In this document: positions 32,690-45,095 of the stretch, piece after piece
Position numbering within the stretch: the stretch's first letter is position 1
How the letters are laid out: the number at the start of each line of letters is the position of its first letter
DNA from: Basidiobolus meristosporus CBS 931.73
Taxonomy: Eukaryota; Basidiobolomycota; Basidiobolomycetes; Basidiobolales; Basidiobolaceae
Direction: 5' to 3'
Assembly: GCA_002104905.1 (NCBI GenBank)
Contig: MCFE01000341.1
Location: 27,672-91,671 of the forward strand
Length of the DNA stretch: 64,000 bases
Position numbers and translations under genes: made by a program
The notes under the pieces: model-generated
Seen by the model: only the letters and a program-made list of their open reading frames with translations
Told to the model about the DNA's origin: nothing
Database searches by the model: none

Positions 32690-33560
32690 CCGCTGCAAGT
32701 CCAGAACAAGCTGAATCCCATCATTGCCAAGAGGAGTTGCCATCAAGAAAACAACAGTTTTCACATGAGTTGGAAGTGCAGCCAGTTGAGCACACTCCAG
32801 CAGGGTAGATAGGTTTGCTGAGAAAAGCCATTTATCTGCCACAGCCTCCGCATCCTCCATTGTTGACAGAGTGGAGATCCCACTGACATACAAGGCTACA
32901 ATGTCAAGAGCTCAAAAGACTATCACAATGCCTTCAGTGAAATCTTGGAACATTAATAGGCATACCAAGAGGTTGCTCCACTTCCTCAAGAGCAGTGCTC
33001 AAGAAAATGCACTGGAATATTGCAAGGATTTATTGCAAAAACAGGCAGATGAGGTGCTAGACCTTGCAGTGCTGGCTGAAGACCAGGATGTATGGGAACC
33101 TGTGAGAGAAAAGGGGCATGAAGATGTTAGGTTCCTGCCAAAGTCATGGAAACAGAGCAATACAGCAGAGCTACTTGTTGTGTGATGGATCTTGATGGAG
33201 TTGCGTGTTGAGTATGGGGTTAGGCTTAATATTGGTGTTGGGCATAGGGAATTGTATAGATCAATATAACTGTTTGTAGAGGTACAGCTGAAGTTTCAGT
33301 AGAAATAAATCAGCCTGTGTGAATGAGAAGTTGGGGAAATGGTTGGGTCAGGAAGTAAAGTGTGTGAAAAAGATGCAATAGCCAATCTGTGTACTCAAAT
33401 GTATGAGGTGATTAAGTGTCTGGGACCACAAAGTGAGAAAACTGGGAGAGAACCAATCAAAAGCCACTTATGTATTGCCGTGATGAGCACATCCAGCCAA
33501 TCAGAAATCTGTATCTTGAGACCTGTGCAACATAGGGATTCTGTAATGGAATGAGAATTA
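32690..33560 (+). pseudogene. Multi-copy protein X, copy 2 (C-terminal half)
   Basis: Plus-strand match to the C-terminal half of X: the start corresponds to LPINAARQEQTESHHSEEK, followed by MPSVKSWNINRHTKRLLHFL and LAVLAEDQDVWEPVREKGHEDVRF (32,871-33,185), a TGA at about 33,184, then VGYRDLYRSIQ-like sequence. The N-terminal half is absent, replaced by the repeat's 5' region, the same arrangement as in copy 1 upstream of 39,200. The piece from 33,300 is 3' non-coding. Confidence 0.6.
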
Positions 33561-33569
33561 TAGGGATGG

Positions 33570-33775
33570 CAATGTGTTTGGTCATCTGTCACAGGCTATG
33601 GCACAGGCACTGCTAAATACAAGCACACTTAGACCCAGTAATCTTACATAAAGCAAAGAATAATTAATGTAACAAATTAAGTAGGTTCTCAGTCTGTCAG
33701 CTTACAAGATAGTACTAATCAGTTAAAACAATTGGAATTAATCAAAGCAAGGGTAGTAGAGAAACAGGGCAGTTG
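33570..33775 (-). repeat. Gypsy 1-type LTR fragment
   Basis: The complement matches the first part of the gypsy 1 LTR (for example CTAGTAATCTTACATAAAG-like sequence and a CTGTGACAGATG segment). It separates two pieces of X. Confidence 0.55.
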
Positions 33776-33779
33776 AATA

Positions 33780-34436
33780 TATGGAATTGAGTACAAATGT
33801 GAGTAGGTCTCACTATGACCCCATGATGCCAGCTTACCATGGGACTATCATGAGCTCAAGGCCAAGTATAATGTGCTTGACCTGCTCCATGAGCATTATC
33901 CTGAATTCAAACAAGCAAGTGGAATTTGGGTCATCATTGGTAGGCTCAGAAAGTATCTCAAGAGTGGCAGAAACTATCAAAGGCTGAAGAAAAGGGTGCC
34001 ATGGCCAAAAAGGAGTGGCTTCATCAAGTGCCCATTGAAACCAAGCCTGAAAGCTCTAAGTAAGAGTCAAGAAAATGTCCGGTAGCTGGAAGAGTGCTTG
34101 CAAGAGACAAGCAGGCAGAAGCAGATGTACTAGTGCAATATTTTGCAAACAAAAAGCATACTTTCATTTGAGAAGCACTCAGTCAAAGTATCATTGAAGG
34201 ACCTACCAGTGATAAAGACCAGTGGCTTCATCTAGAGCCTGTAACAACGGGGCTGAAAGCTTGAGGCCAGCAGCACAAAAACATCAGGGTGCAGGAAGAG
34301 TGCTGGTAAGAAATAAATAGGCAGAACTGGATGCAGCAGTACAGTATTTATCAAGGAGAAAACGTAACTCAATGCAAGAAGAACTCAGACAAAGTGGCAG
34401 TAACAGACCTGGCAGTAATAAAGGAAAAGGTAAATG
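33780..34436 (+). pseudogene. Multi-copy protein X, middle-region fragment
   Basis: Frame with LLHEHYPEFKQASGIWVIIGRLRKYLKSGRNYQRLKK (33,873-34,085), matching FHEHYPGFKQANKFCASIGMPRRYLKNSRNYLRQK of the best copy. It then decays through the low-complexity middle and is joined at 34,437 to Harbinger sequence. It lies downstream of the C-terminal piece, so it comes from a different copy or a rearrangement. Confidence 0.6.
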
Positions 34437-35515
34437 GCAACTTGATCTGTTGTCATTGCCCTTGGCTGAGCTTGATGTGATGCAATCTGTTGACGCAACT
34501 TAGCTTGCTCTAATGGGCTTGTATTTGGTTGAGCAGATTGGCAAGTTTGAGAAGTTTTGCTCTGAACTACACATACTGACCTGGCATGTGTTAACCCAGT
34601 GCATGGTGCTCTTGTAAGGGGTACTGGGATGGACTGGACTGACATGCAGCAACCTGTGGCATTTCAAGGGATGGTGAGGAATGCAATAAGGGGTACTGGC
34701 GCAATCTAGATGCAGTTACTGGCAGGCTGTTTTATCTCTCTTGAAGTTCACTTTCTGATTCCTGAATGCATTTGTACCCGCTGTCTAATACCTTGAAATT
34801 GTCGCCTTGATAAGTACCATGCATATTGCTCTTGGAAGCCACTTAACTCCACTACTATATCATGTAGTGTACTAGTCATTTGAGGCAATAACTGATTCAA
34901 AATCTTCTTGGTTCCCAATGTTGAGGCACAAATGCACAAATCCAGCATGCACTGAGCAAATTGCACGCATGCACAGACATATCCAGTCTGTGCTGCGCAA
35001 ATTGCATGTGGGATTGTTTGAGTGCAGCTTCCTCATCAAATCCCCTCACTCTCAGCTCAAACTTGATTTCAATACTTCTCTTGTATATATCTTCTACATG
35101 CATTTGCTGGCATCTTGTTGTAGAATGCATGCCACAGCTTTCTACTCAAGTTTGTTCATATCTGTTGTTTGGATATTTATACAGTAGCATATTGGCATCA
35201 ATCTGGACTTATATAAAATATATAAGAGAACTAGTGTGATTGCTCAGATTCTGTATTTTACGCAAAATGCAACTTGTATTGCATGGACATGGATCAGATC
35301 ATATCAGTTGCGGACTTCCTATTCAATTATAGGCATATGAGTAAATCAACAATAAAATCATCAAGTAATTGTGTGCAAATGATTTTGAGTCATCATGATC
35401 AGATACATGGCATTTGATGGAAATTTGATTATAATATACTGGAAGTCAGATAAATCAACCTGGTGGTGCCATATCAATTCAATTTGCATCTGCCCAATAA
35501 CTCCCCAATCTTAAC
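34437..35515 (-). pseudogene. Harbinger ORF2 fragment
   Basis: Minus-strand frames match the accessory ORF at 59,081-60,169: MSVQSIPVPLTRAPCTG (34,385-34,645), LGTKKILNQLLPQMTSTLHDIVVELSGFQEQYAWYLSRRQ (34,748-34,966) and a further segment to 35,130. Bases 35,160-35,510 match the spacer between ORF2 and transposase at 60,320-60,650. All frames are broken. Confidence 0.7.
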
Positions 35516-35519
35516 TGGC

Positions 35520-37152
35520 AGTTCCTAAATATATATGCCTTCAGGACTTTTTATTAGTCCTTGATATATATTGTTACTGGCTGAGTAATATAGTTGATCA
35601 AGTGAGAGTTCCCATCAGCTGTTGAAACTGAAGCTGAAATGATGAACTTTAAGTTGATATATGCTTTCATGGCAAATTGTTCTGACATGAATTGGTGTGA
35701 TGCTTTGCAGTCAATCATGATCATAAAAGGTATTCTATTGAATATTTTATTTAAGTATGATTGCATCCCTGAGAATGATATCATTTGATATAAGTATTCT
35801 TCAGTCATATGGATGATGAGTTCTTAGTCTTTTTCAGGCTCCTCTTCCATGTTACTTTGCACAAGGGCTTTAGAGTGGCTAAAGGTTATTGTTGACCGGT
35901 GTCCATTTCTTCTTTCAGGCCTGTAATCTGAGATATATCCTAGCTGATGGCTATCAGAACAAGGTCCTTTCTTTTTGCACTCATCTGAGGTGAGATTTAT
36001 CTGCATAGCACCTATTTTCATTGGCACTGTCTTGTATTGTATTCACTGATGCAATTTTAACCTCTCAGATCAGTTGTATGCGTTTTCCCACTCCAAATAT
36101 AGCCACACCATAGGCAATGGCAATCTTGATGGCTTCCTCAATAGTCTAAGGTATTCATTAGTTTATTTCCTTTCAAGTTCTTTCCTTCAACCCATCAATA
36201 AAGTATGAAACCTGATCAAGAAGATCCGTTTATTCAATTTGTTCAAGTAGATATTATACTCAGAGTAGTATTCTTGAACCATTCCTTTCTGTCTGAGTGC
36301 CTTCAGCTTCCTTCATTGTAGTGACTGCTGATGTGGAGGCTCAAAGGCATCTTGAATTTCCAATTCAAGCTCTTCCTGGTAAAGATTATGGAGTATACCA
36401 TCTTAGTGGTTGACCTGCTCTAGTTGTGGTACAACTTTAAGCCACCATTATGATCCACAGCTTAAATATTAAAGTTAGGTCAGTTTTTTGTCAAATCAAT
36501 TAGTTCTATGTTTAGCCTATCATTAGACAAGTATTGTCTATCAAATTAGTAGTATTAGTCAGCAGATGAGTCAGCAGATCCTTACCAGACAGAAGTAGAT
36601 ATGCTAATTGTGATCTAATTGGGTGATGATTATGCAATAAAATGAGTCATTAGCCACAACCTACATAAGGATATGTAATTTGTCAGCAATTGATCTGGCA
36701 AAATGTATTTGAGGAGCTGCTAGAACCCTAATAAAGATCATTTCAAGTTCAGTGAATACAATGCTAGTTAAACTCCTTACTCTTTTACAACTCTTATATC
36801 AAGACTTGTAACACTGCATCTGCCATGTGAGATGCTCCATACTGGAACTTGCTTTCTGGGGCAGCTCCTTTGGCTTTAGAGGGTTCTTCAATCTGAAGGA
36901 GCCAGGTTCCCAGGTTTTTAATGACTCTACCATGGTGCAGTTGACCTTCATACTAAAGTTGCTCTTGAATAGGACTTCTTTGGTCTGGGCCATGGTAGTC
37001 CTTTATTACTACTGCTTACAAATGATTTGGAGTAACTGTTGCTGTTAGGCCAGGATTTGCTGCTTTGCATTGTTCCATTCTTGACTCTCTAACATCTTGA
37101 GGGAGACTTCTACTTTCTTCAGAAGGAGGTTTCTGGTTATTGCTATGACCAA
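35520..37152 (-). pseudogene. Gypsy element 4: gag-protease fragment
   Basis: Minus-strand remains: protease with MIDCKASHQFMSEQFAMKA (35,554-35,808; Cys replaces the usual Ser of DSGA), a broken zinc-knuckle region (DECKKKGPC, 35,824-36,027), and gag with a frame at 36,799-36,993. It is colinear with 46,515-48,019 of gypsy 3 but far more decayed. Pol is missing. The right neighbour is the 5' LTR at 37,153. Confidence 0.65.
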
Positions 37153-37515
37153 TATTACAAGTCTGGATATAAGTGTTGTAAAGGAACAGGAAGTTTAGCT
37201 ATTGTTGTACTAACTAAAGCTTGCACTGATCTTTATTGAGGCTCCAGCAGCTCCTTATATATATTTTGCCAGGTCAAGTGGTGACTAACTGTACTTCCTG
37301 AGGTAGGCTTGGGCAGATGAGTCATTTAATTGCATCACCATTGCCGTATTAGATCTCACTTGATATATTGATTTCTGTCTGTCAAGGATCTGCTAATTAA
37401 TATGCATATATATATAACTGAATTGCAGACAACACTGATATACTGAATTGCTAAATATTAACTAATTAATTTAATGAAACACTGACCTAGCTTCAGCATT
37501 CAAGCTCACCAGGAT
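37153..37515 (-). repeat. 5' LTR of gypsy element 4
   Basis: Matches the 367-base gypsy LTR (CTCCAGCAGCTCCTTATATA segment and the GGATCTGCTAATTAAT segment). The far end is eroded and set by family length. Confidence 0.6.
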
Positions 37516-37519
37516 CAGC

Positions 37520-38330
37520 TTCAGGTACAGAGTAGTCTCCCAGGTAAGCCTTTTGTACAGGAATAGTCTCTAGGTTGCTGAACTTCCCCTTTGTACCACA
37601 AATATGCTACAATGCTCCATAGTCAATAGAGAACTCATCACTATGGTTCCTTGCAATCTGTTGTACTGTTGTAAATAACTGCTCTTCAGCAGTCATATGG
37701 TTTGTTTGCTCCAGTTTCTTTGTACATTCTCTTGCCTGGTGTCCTGTCACCTTACAGTAGTCATAAAAGATGGTCTTCATTTGCTCCAGTGGCTTTGCCT
37801 GCCTTTCTGAATGCATTTCTCAGCCAACTAAAGCACAACCATTGATTTTCTCTGCATGGTCATTACATCTGAGTTCTTTATGAAGCAATCTTTCTTAGAG
37901 ACACTACTAGGTTAGATAGTCATCCCTTCCTTCAAAAGGAATATGAGCAGCACATACTTGCTTGGTAAGCTGCAAGGTGCACAGATTATACTTTCTTCAT
38001 TATCTTTGCCAGTGTTCATACTGTAAAGATTGTTGGTTAGTGTCTCCAATATAGTTGCAAGCTGTAGTATGTCTTCCACTGACTGCTTCCTTGTGTAGAC
38101 CAACCTTCTTTTTAAATGATACTTGCTTGTTACTGACTTTGTCCTAAAGTTCTTCTTTAGGGATACCCAGGCTCCTGGAGCAGTATCAGAAGCATGTATT
38201 TGTCTCATGGAGGAATTTGGCACAATGATACATATGTCATTATAGACCCCTTGCTCCTTCTCTTGAAACATCTCATCTTCTTCAACTGCTCCTTTGGGTT
38301 CTATTTTTGGTATCACATTTAATTTTAGAC
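37520..38330 (-). pseudogene. Copia family II gag-protease fragment
   Basis: Minus-strand match to the intact element's Gag: EPKGAVEEDEMFQEKEQGVYNDICI, QIHASDTAPGAWVSLKKNF and the zinc knuckle CKVTGHQAREC (37,607-37,816). One open stretch of 134 codons at 37,912-38,316. No LTR adjoins it. 38,331-38,484 beyond it is AT-rich and unassigned. Confidence 0.75.
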
Positions 38331-38484
38331 AAAGCTAAAAAAATATAAATAAGTTTTCTCTTCAATGAAAATTTTTTTTTAAAAATAAATCCTGATCTGA
38401 CTTTTGCTACCTTGAAGCAATTCTTGATGAAAACTTTTTGTTATCTCAAAACAACTCTTGATGAAAGCTTCTTTTAAACTATTA

Positions 38485-39190
38485 TTTGATTAACTTACAC
38501 TCCCAATTGATCAGTGAGCCTTCATCTTCAGAGCAATCCCCCTGTGTGCCATGTTCAGAAGGCTGAGGGAGCCTAAAGGCATCATAAACTCATCTGACTC
38601 AGTGTGCACAGGGTTACAAAGACAGCCAGGCACCAATATAGAAGTATAAACTGGCTGGCAAAATAATGTTGGTACAGTGGCAACTGATGAATGGCCAAGT
38701 ATACCTTGTGTGGCAAAATACTGGCTGTGATCCTTGTAGTACTTCCTATGCTGTCTGTATGCTTCATGGCTGAGAGCCTTGCTACACTAGCCACATAGTC
38801 TTTTATCTCTTCTCTTGCAGCATTGAATCAAAGTAGTCTTATCCATGGGGCAAACAGTTTGACCTTTAACAACATAATGCAATTATATCACTTTTTGGTC
38901 AATACTCATGAGAATTCAGGACAGTCTTGTATTTGAGACATTGCATCAACATGAATGTAAGATTCAATGATGACCCACCATAGCAAGCACTATAAATGAA
39001 GTTGCAGGACCACATACCCACATGTTTGTAACACATTTCCCCTTTGGTTTGACTCACTTCCTTATATGTGACACCAAAAAGTAAAGCAAAGTTTTCTGGT
39101 TCTCAGCCAAATCCCACCACTGACAGCAGCCAAAGAGCAGCTGGACAACAGCTTGCTTTGACATTCAGTGCCACAAGTGGGTCTATATCC
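38485..39190 (+). repeat. 5' region of repeat X, copy 1
   Basis: Colinear with 32,040-32,685. No convincing frame of its own. Confidence 0.55.
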
Positions 39191-39199
39191 CAAAAATGC

Positions 39200-40985
39200 C
39201 ATGTGGACTTAGCAAACAAGGAACTCAAGTAGCTCCATGTCACAGCCAAGAATTGAGCCATTTCCCAATGTAACAGCAGAGGAGCACTGTACAGTCTTTG
39301 AAGCACAACAGCAGTGCCCAAAGATAATGCCAATAGAAAAACCTATCACAGCATGGGAGACAAATGATGCTGTTAGATGTCTAGCATGCCATCCCCTCTA
39401 GGCCAGTATATCATTGGACCATCAGGAACTTAAGTCTAAGTATAAAGTGCTTGAGTTGTTCCAAGAGCATTATCTTGGACTCAACAATGCTGACAGATTT
39501 TGTGCCAGCATTGGTATGCTAAGATAGTATTTCAATAATAGCAGCAACTATCAAAGGCAGAAGAACAAGGGTGCCATGGCTAAGAACCAGTGGCTTCCTC
39601 AAGAACCAATTACAAGAAGGGCCAAAAGCTCCAAACAAGTATCAAGAGATGTCAGATAGCTGCAAGAGTGCCAATAAAGGACATGCAAGTAGACACAGTT
39701 GCACAAGCATAACATTTATCAAGGAAAAGGAAAAGGACCACTCAAGAGGCACTCAGTCAAAGTAGCAGTGAAGGACCTGGCAGTATTAAAACCAGTGGCT
39801 TTCTCAGCAGCATGTTGCAACTATGGCTGAGAGCTTAAAATAAGCAGTAAAGAAGCATTAAGCTGCCAGCAGAGTGCTAGCAAGGGTCAAGCAGGCCAAA
39901 ACTGATGTGTCAGAGCAGAATTTATGAAGGAGAAAATGTAGCTCATTACAAGAGGCTCTCAGACAAAGTATCATTGAAAGACCAGGCAGTGATAGAGGAA
40001 AAGGTAAAGGAAAAATGTCTACCAAAGCCTGAGACAGGGAAGCATTCAACAAAGACTGCAGCTCTTGCCAATTAATGCCTTAAGCCTGGAGCAGACTGAA
40101 TCCCATCATAGCCAAGAAGAACTACCAACAAGAAAAAAGCTGTTTTTGCAAGAATTGGAAGTGTAGCCAGTAGAGCTATACTCCAGCAAGGTAGATCAGT
40201 TTGCTGAAAAAGGCAATATGTCTACCACAGCCTCCACACACTCCATTGTTGACAGAGTGGAGATCCCACTGACAGACAAGGCTATAATGTCTTGAGCTCA
40301 AGAGACTATCACAATGTCTTCAGTGGAGTTTTAAAATATCAATAGGCACACCTAGAGGTTGCAGCACTTCTTCAAGAGCAGTGCTCAGGCAAATGCACTG
40401 GAATATTGCAAGGATTTATTGCAAAGACTGGCAGATGGGGTGCTATACCTTGCAGTGCCAGCTGAAGACTAGGACATGTGGGAACCAGTGAAGGAATGGT
40501 GGCATAAAGGCACTAGGTTCCCACCCAAGTCATGGAAACAGAGCATTACAGCAGAAATACTTATTGAGTGTGCGGTTGGGCTTAATGTTAGTGTAGGGTA
40601 TAGGGATCTGTACAGGTCAATACAATTGGCCATTGTGGTACAACTAAAGCTGCAACAGAAATGAATCAACTTGTCTACACAAAAAGTAAGAGAAATGGTG
40701 AGTCAAGAAGTAAGAAGTGTGAAAAAGTGGCATTAGCCAATCAACTTACACAAACACAGGAGGTGATCAAGTGTCTGGGATCAGACAGTGAGCAAATTGG
40801 CAGGGAACCAATCAAAAGCCACTTATCAATTGTTGTGATGAAAAATTTTGACTAAATTTTGTGCAAAATCTTGGGTGCAATTATTCTTAGCAGCCTCTGC
40901 AAAGTGTCGTGAAGGGATCATTGGCTCTTAGGCATGGGACTTTAAATCTGTGACAGCCTCTTGACAGGGTCATCATAATCATTTA
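39200..40985 (+). pseudogene. Multi-copy protein X, copy 1
   Basis: Plus-strand copy covering the Ser-rich link, the middle domain (HEHYLGLNNADRFCASIGM near 39,470), the low-complexity part and the C-terminal domain (40,270-40,660: ECAVGLNVSVGYRDLYRSIQLAIVVQLKLQQK). It carries many stops and small indels. After the stop, 40,665-40,985 matches the 3' non-coding part at 24,613-24,906. The copy is nearly full length from residue ~110 onward, but its N-terminus is replaced by the repeat's 5' region. Confidence 0.6.
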
Positions 40986-41029
40986 TCATAGGGAATCTGT
41001 CAGTATGCTACTCAGGAGAGTACTTGACA

Positions 41030-41325
41030 CTTCTTGATCAGTAGTTTGTATGCCCACAGATATCACTGCAACAACCAACAGTGTAGTTCTAGTAATAAGA
41101 TTTCTCATTTTTTGTGCTAGAAGCATATATGTAGTGAAAATTATTCATCTAACATTGTCTTAGGAGCTGAGGATTACTAGTAAGTGTAGTCAAAAGCTCT
41201 CCTGGCATTCTTTACTATTTTTGCTCTTGAGTATTGATTTAGCAATTCTTCTTTGATATTAAGGCAAATGCAATCAAAGACACTTTGTTCTTTTTTCTGG
41301 TACTTGATCAGAGCTCTCTAAGAAT
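41030..41325 (-). pseudogene. Copia family I gag fragment
   Basis: Minus-strand match to Gag between the SAFNCICLN segment and the SVGVPTTDEDV segment of A, interrupted by many substitutions and stops. No LTR beside it. Confidence 0.6.
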
Positions 41326-41867
41326 ATATCAGTGATGATGAAAGTGACTTGGTAAGATATATATTTAGGTACAATTTTATATCTCAAAACATTTAAACTT
41401 TGTAACTAGTTTTAGAATATTGCTAAAGAGCAAATGCATTGCTCCCAATGGAAACCCTTTGCACCAACGGACTCCCTCTATCTTAGATATCACCAGCTTT
41501 CTATTAGCTTCATAATCTGGCAAGTAGCATATAGCTTGCCTGCTTTGCCTCAATTGCATGCTGACTTCTGTGTGCTCTTCCTGCTGAGAGACAATGTTAT
41601 TTACATTGATGTTTGGACAACAATGATGTGTGTTTTCTTTAGTCAATCCCCTGGATTTCAGATACTTTTCAATATTACTGTGATTGGTATTTTGCTGCTT
41701 TTACTGGCAATTTCTGTAACAAACTGGAGAGTGTTATAGCAGCATTTTAGCCAGCCTTGCATGCCATTCTGCTTGTCTTTGTGTAGTCAACACTTGTTTG
41801 AGTGGTCCTAATGGCCCAATTCATGCAATTGTTACCAGTCTTGGTATAGGAGTTGGCTTGTTGCACT
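41326..41867. other. Unassigned, no gene seen
   Basis: No recognisable gene. A tiny piece resembling the gypsy LTR start (GTTACCAGTCTTGGTATAGG) lies at 41,831-41,850. Confidence 0.4.
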
Positions 41868-42341
41868 TGTTACAAGTCTAGGTATAAGTGTTGTTGAGGA
41901 ATAGGGAGTTTAGCTAGTATTATATTCACAAAAACATGAACTGATTTTTATCAAGGTTCTAGCGGCTCATAATATGCATTTTGCCATATCAATTGCTGAC
42001 TAGTTGTATTTCCTAATGCACGCTGTGGCTGATGACTCACCTGATTGCATCATCATCACCCAATTAGATCCTGCTTAATACATCTATCTTTGTCTGATAA
42101 GGATCTGCTGATTCAACAATGTTACCAGTTGACCTTCACACTAAAGTTGCTCTTGACTGGGTTTTGCTGGCTTTGGGCCATGGCAGTCATTCCTTGTTGC
42201 AGCTGGCTAAGGATGTGGAGTAACTGTGGCTGCTGAGCCAGGAATTGATACATTGCATTCTTCCATTCATGATTTTGGGACATCTGGAGGGGGTCTTCTT
42301 CTTTCTTCAGGAGGGAGGTTTATGTTTATTGCTGCTATCAC
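41868..42341 (-). mobile_element. Truncated gypsy copy sharing an LTR with gypsy 3
   Basis: Truncated LTR (41,868 to about 42,120, TGTTACAAG start) followed by 42,126-42,341, which matches the 5' end of the gypsy internal region (47,800-48,019: start of gag and untranslated leader). The LTR at 42,342 is therefore its 5' LTR and at the same time the 3' LTR of gypsy 3. Everything between its gag start and its own 3' LTR is deleted. Confidence 0.65.
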
Positions 42342-42708
42342 TGTTACAAGTCTTGGTATAAGAGTTTTAGAGGAATAGGGAGTTTAGCTGGTACTGTATT
42401 CACTAAAACCTGAACTGATCTTCATAGTGGTTCTAGCAGCTCCTTATATACATTTTGCCAGAACAACTGCTGACTAATTATATTCCTAATGTAGACTGTA
42501 GCTGATGACTTACTAGATTTCATCATCATCACCCAATAAGATCCTACTTAATATATGCTTCTTTTTCTGCTAAGGATTTGCTAATTCATTTGCTGACTAA
42601 TGCTGCTGATTTGATAGATAATACTGACAAACTGAAAAGCTAAATATATAACCAATTGCTTTGACTAAAAACAATACCACTTAAACATTTAAGCAGTAGA
42701 TCATAGCA
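42342..42708 (-). repeat. 3' LTR of gypsy 3 (shared)
   Basis: 367 bases, TGTTACAAG at the left edge and TCATAGCA at the right, the same length as the LTR of gypsy 2. It lies between two gypsy internal regions in the same orientation. Confidence 0.8.
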
Positions 42709-42899
42709 TTTTCTCTTTCTAAAGTTGAGAGGGTTTCCCTGAATCTCTTTTCTTGTGGTACCAATATCTTGATGTTTCAGTATTATCAGCAGGTCTTGCA
42801 AGCTTGAGTCTGCCTCTATGCACTAAGTCTTCCAGGATATTGCCTTGTTTGTCCACTAGTTGGTAAGTTGCAAATAGACATTCTCTGATGATCTTGAAT

Positions 42900-44031
42900 G
42901 GTTCTGTCCATTTTGGCTCAAACTTCTTTTAAGTGTTGTTTCTTGGCAATACAAAGTTCCCCACTGTCAATGCTTCAGGTGCTATAGTCTTATCAAATCT
43001 CTGCTTCATCTTTTCTGCACTTTGAGATACTTTGATCTGTACCTCTTGATGTCTCTGTTCCAGCTGCTGATGTCTACTTGGCTTACTGAGTTCATCCTCT
43101 AAGGTGTCTATAATCTTTGGTTGTGTGAGATCTCCTGGAATCCTTGGTTCACATTCATACATTAAGTAAAATGGCAACTGTTGGGTGGTATTGTGTACTT
43201 TGACTCTGTATGCAAAGAGTGCTTGGTCTATATACTCATCCCATCTACTGACAACTCAATTTGCATACTTAGTCAGCATTTTTCCAGATCATCCATTAAA
43301 CCATTCACTACATTAGTTCTGGGGTTATATGCCAAGGTTTTCAAGTGTTTGATCTGCTGCATTTCCAGGTAAGCTTCCAATGTCTTTACCATAAAGTTTG
43401 CACCTCTATTGGATAGAATCTCTGCAAGATATCCAAACTTCATAAGGATCTCATTGTAGATGAAACTTTCAACTTCTTGTTCACTTGCTATAGGTACAGC
43501 TTTAGCCACCAGCAATTTGTTGGCATGGTCAATTGCAACTAGGATCCAACGGTTGCATTTCCTGGGAGTTGGTAGTCTTCCAATAAAGTTGATTCCCCAT
43601 CTTTCAAATGGTGTTACTGGCTCCGAGGGAAAGAGATCAGCAATTTTCTGTGGTTAGCCTTTATTGATTTGGCAATTTGGATATGTTTTCACTAGCTTCT
43701 CAATGTCATATTTCATTCTGGGCCACCATGCTCTGGCTTTCACAAGGTTATAGGTTTCTTCAATTCCAAGATGTCCATATCCATTGTGTAGCTTATGTAT
43801 TAAATCCAGGCAAGCAACATAAGGGCCATAGGCAATAGGTCTTCCATTAACATTTTGGTAGAGTGCTTCATCCTGTACTAAAAACTTACTGGCTTTGTCC
43901 CAGATTATCTTCTTGATATCTTCATCTGCCTCATTTGGAATTGCTTGGTCCTTCAAGAACTTTGGTAATAGGCTAGGCCAATTTGATTCATGCACCAAGT
44001 GAATTGTGCTACTTGCTCTAATCTTGATAAA
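42900..44031 (-). pseudogene. Gypsy 3: integrase region
   Basis: Frames 43,654-44,079 (zinc-binding: [39 protein letters not shown], with Tyr for the first Cys), 43,273-43,515 (core: LSNRGANF, with Asn for the catalytic Asp) and 42,929-43,177 (C-terminal region). The NGVTERFN segment of gypsy 2 is shortened to NVVNGLMDD, so the Glu is lost. The integrase is dead. Confidence 0.75.
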
Positions 44032-44036
44032 GCATC

Positions 44037-44405
44037 TGTTGCAATTTAAGAAGTGATTTGGATATAAGGAACTTATCAAGAAATAGTGATAATAGTTGAA
44101 CTAATGTTTATTCATAAAGAAGCTCAGTATTTATACCTTTGTAGAAGTAATACAGCTGCAACACTAAGTAGGGAGGGTTTCTCAATATTCAGGAGCATTC
44201 TGTAACAGTTTCAGGGTTAGTACATAATGTTTGGTAATAGTGCTAATTTAATCCTGACTATAGGGGAATAATCATAAGATCATATATCTGGAGAAAGTGG
44301 CAAAGTTAAGGTGGTAAATGAGTCCTACAGTGACTAAGACTAGCCTAGAATTGTTAAGTAAATTTTTAGCTGCTGAATGATACCAAATAGTCCAATATTT
44401 CAACA
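44037..44405 (-). repeat. Solo LTR, copia family II
   Basis: 369 bases, exactly the LTR length of the intact element at 51,331. TGTTGCAATTT left edge, ATTTCAACA right edge. TSD GCATC at 44,032-44,036 and 44,406-44,410. It interrupts RNase H/integrase sequence of gypsy 3 (…AAAGCATC / GCATCAGCAACC). Confidence 0.9.
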
Positions 44406-44410
44406 GCATC

Positions 44411-45092
44411 AGCAACCATTTTGTTTTTCCCAGGGCAGTAGACAATCTCCAAATCAAATTGCTGAATATATTCACTCCATCTTGTCATTGTTCTAAAGAG
44501 TACCTTCTGAGTAGATATATACTTTAGGGAGGCATGATCTGTCTTCACAGTGCATTTGACTGCTTCAATATAGCACCTCCATGTCTTCAAATAGTGTATT
44601 ATAGCATGCATCTCCTTCTCATGCACTGGATAGTTTTGTTCTGCTGAGTTCAGTTTCTTGGATTCAAAGGCCACTGGGTAGTCCTTTCCCTTGTGTTTGT
44701 GGCTCAACACTCCACCAACTGCATAATCTGAAGCATCTGTACACATAGTAAACTCTTTTCTGAAGTCAGGTATTCATAAGCTTGGCAGCTTAGGAAGTTC
44801 ATTCTTGAGCATCTGGAAGGCAGTCTCACAAGCTATATCCCACTTATAGGTATTTTCTCTCTTGAGGATAATGGTTAAAGGAGCTGCAATACTTGTAACG
44901 GACTTGACAAATCTCCAACAATAGGAAACCATTCCAAGCAATGATCTGAGCTCTCATATGCTATGGGGCTGCTTCAGATTCATGATAACTTCAACCTTCT
45001 TATGGTCTAAAGTCACTCCTGTGCTAGTCACTATGAGTCCCAGATATTCAACATGTTCATTGAAGAATTAACACTTGACTAGCTTGCCATAT
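44411..45092 (-). pseudogene. Gypsy 3: RNase H region
   Basis: Frame 44,366-44,746 carries [46 protein letters not shown] and [15 protein letters not shown]. The part to 45,092 holds the connection to RT ([16 protein letters not shown] counterpart). The catalytic Asp residues are still visible but stops surround the frame. Confidence 0.75.
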
Positions 45093-45095
45093 AGT

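Noticed and set aside
34897-35239. Overlapping plus-strand frames at 34,918-35,239
   Set aside because: Shadows of the Harbinger ORF2 remnant on the minus strand.
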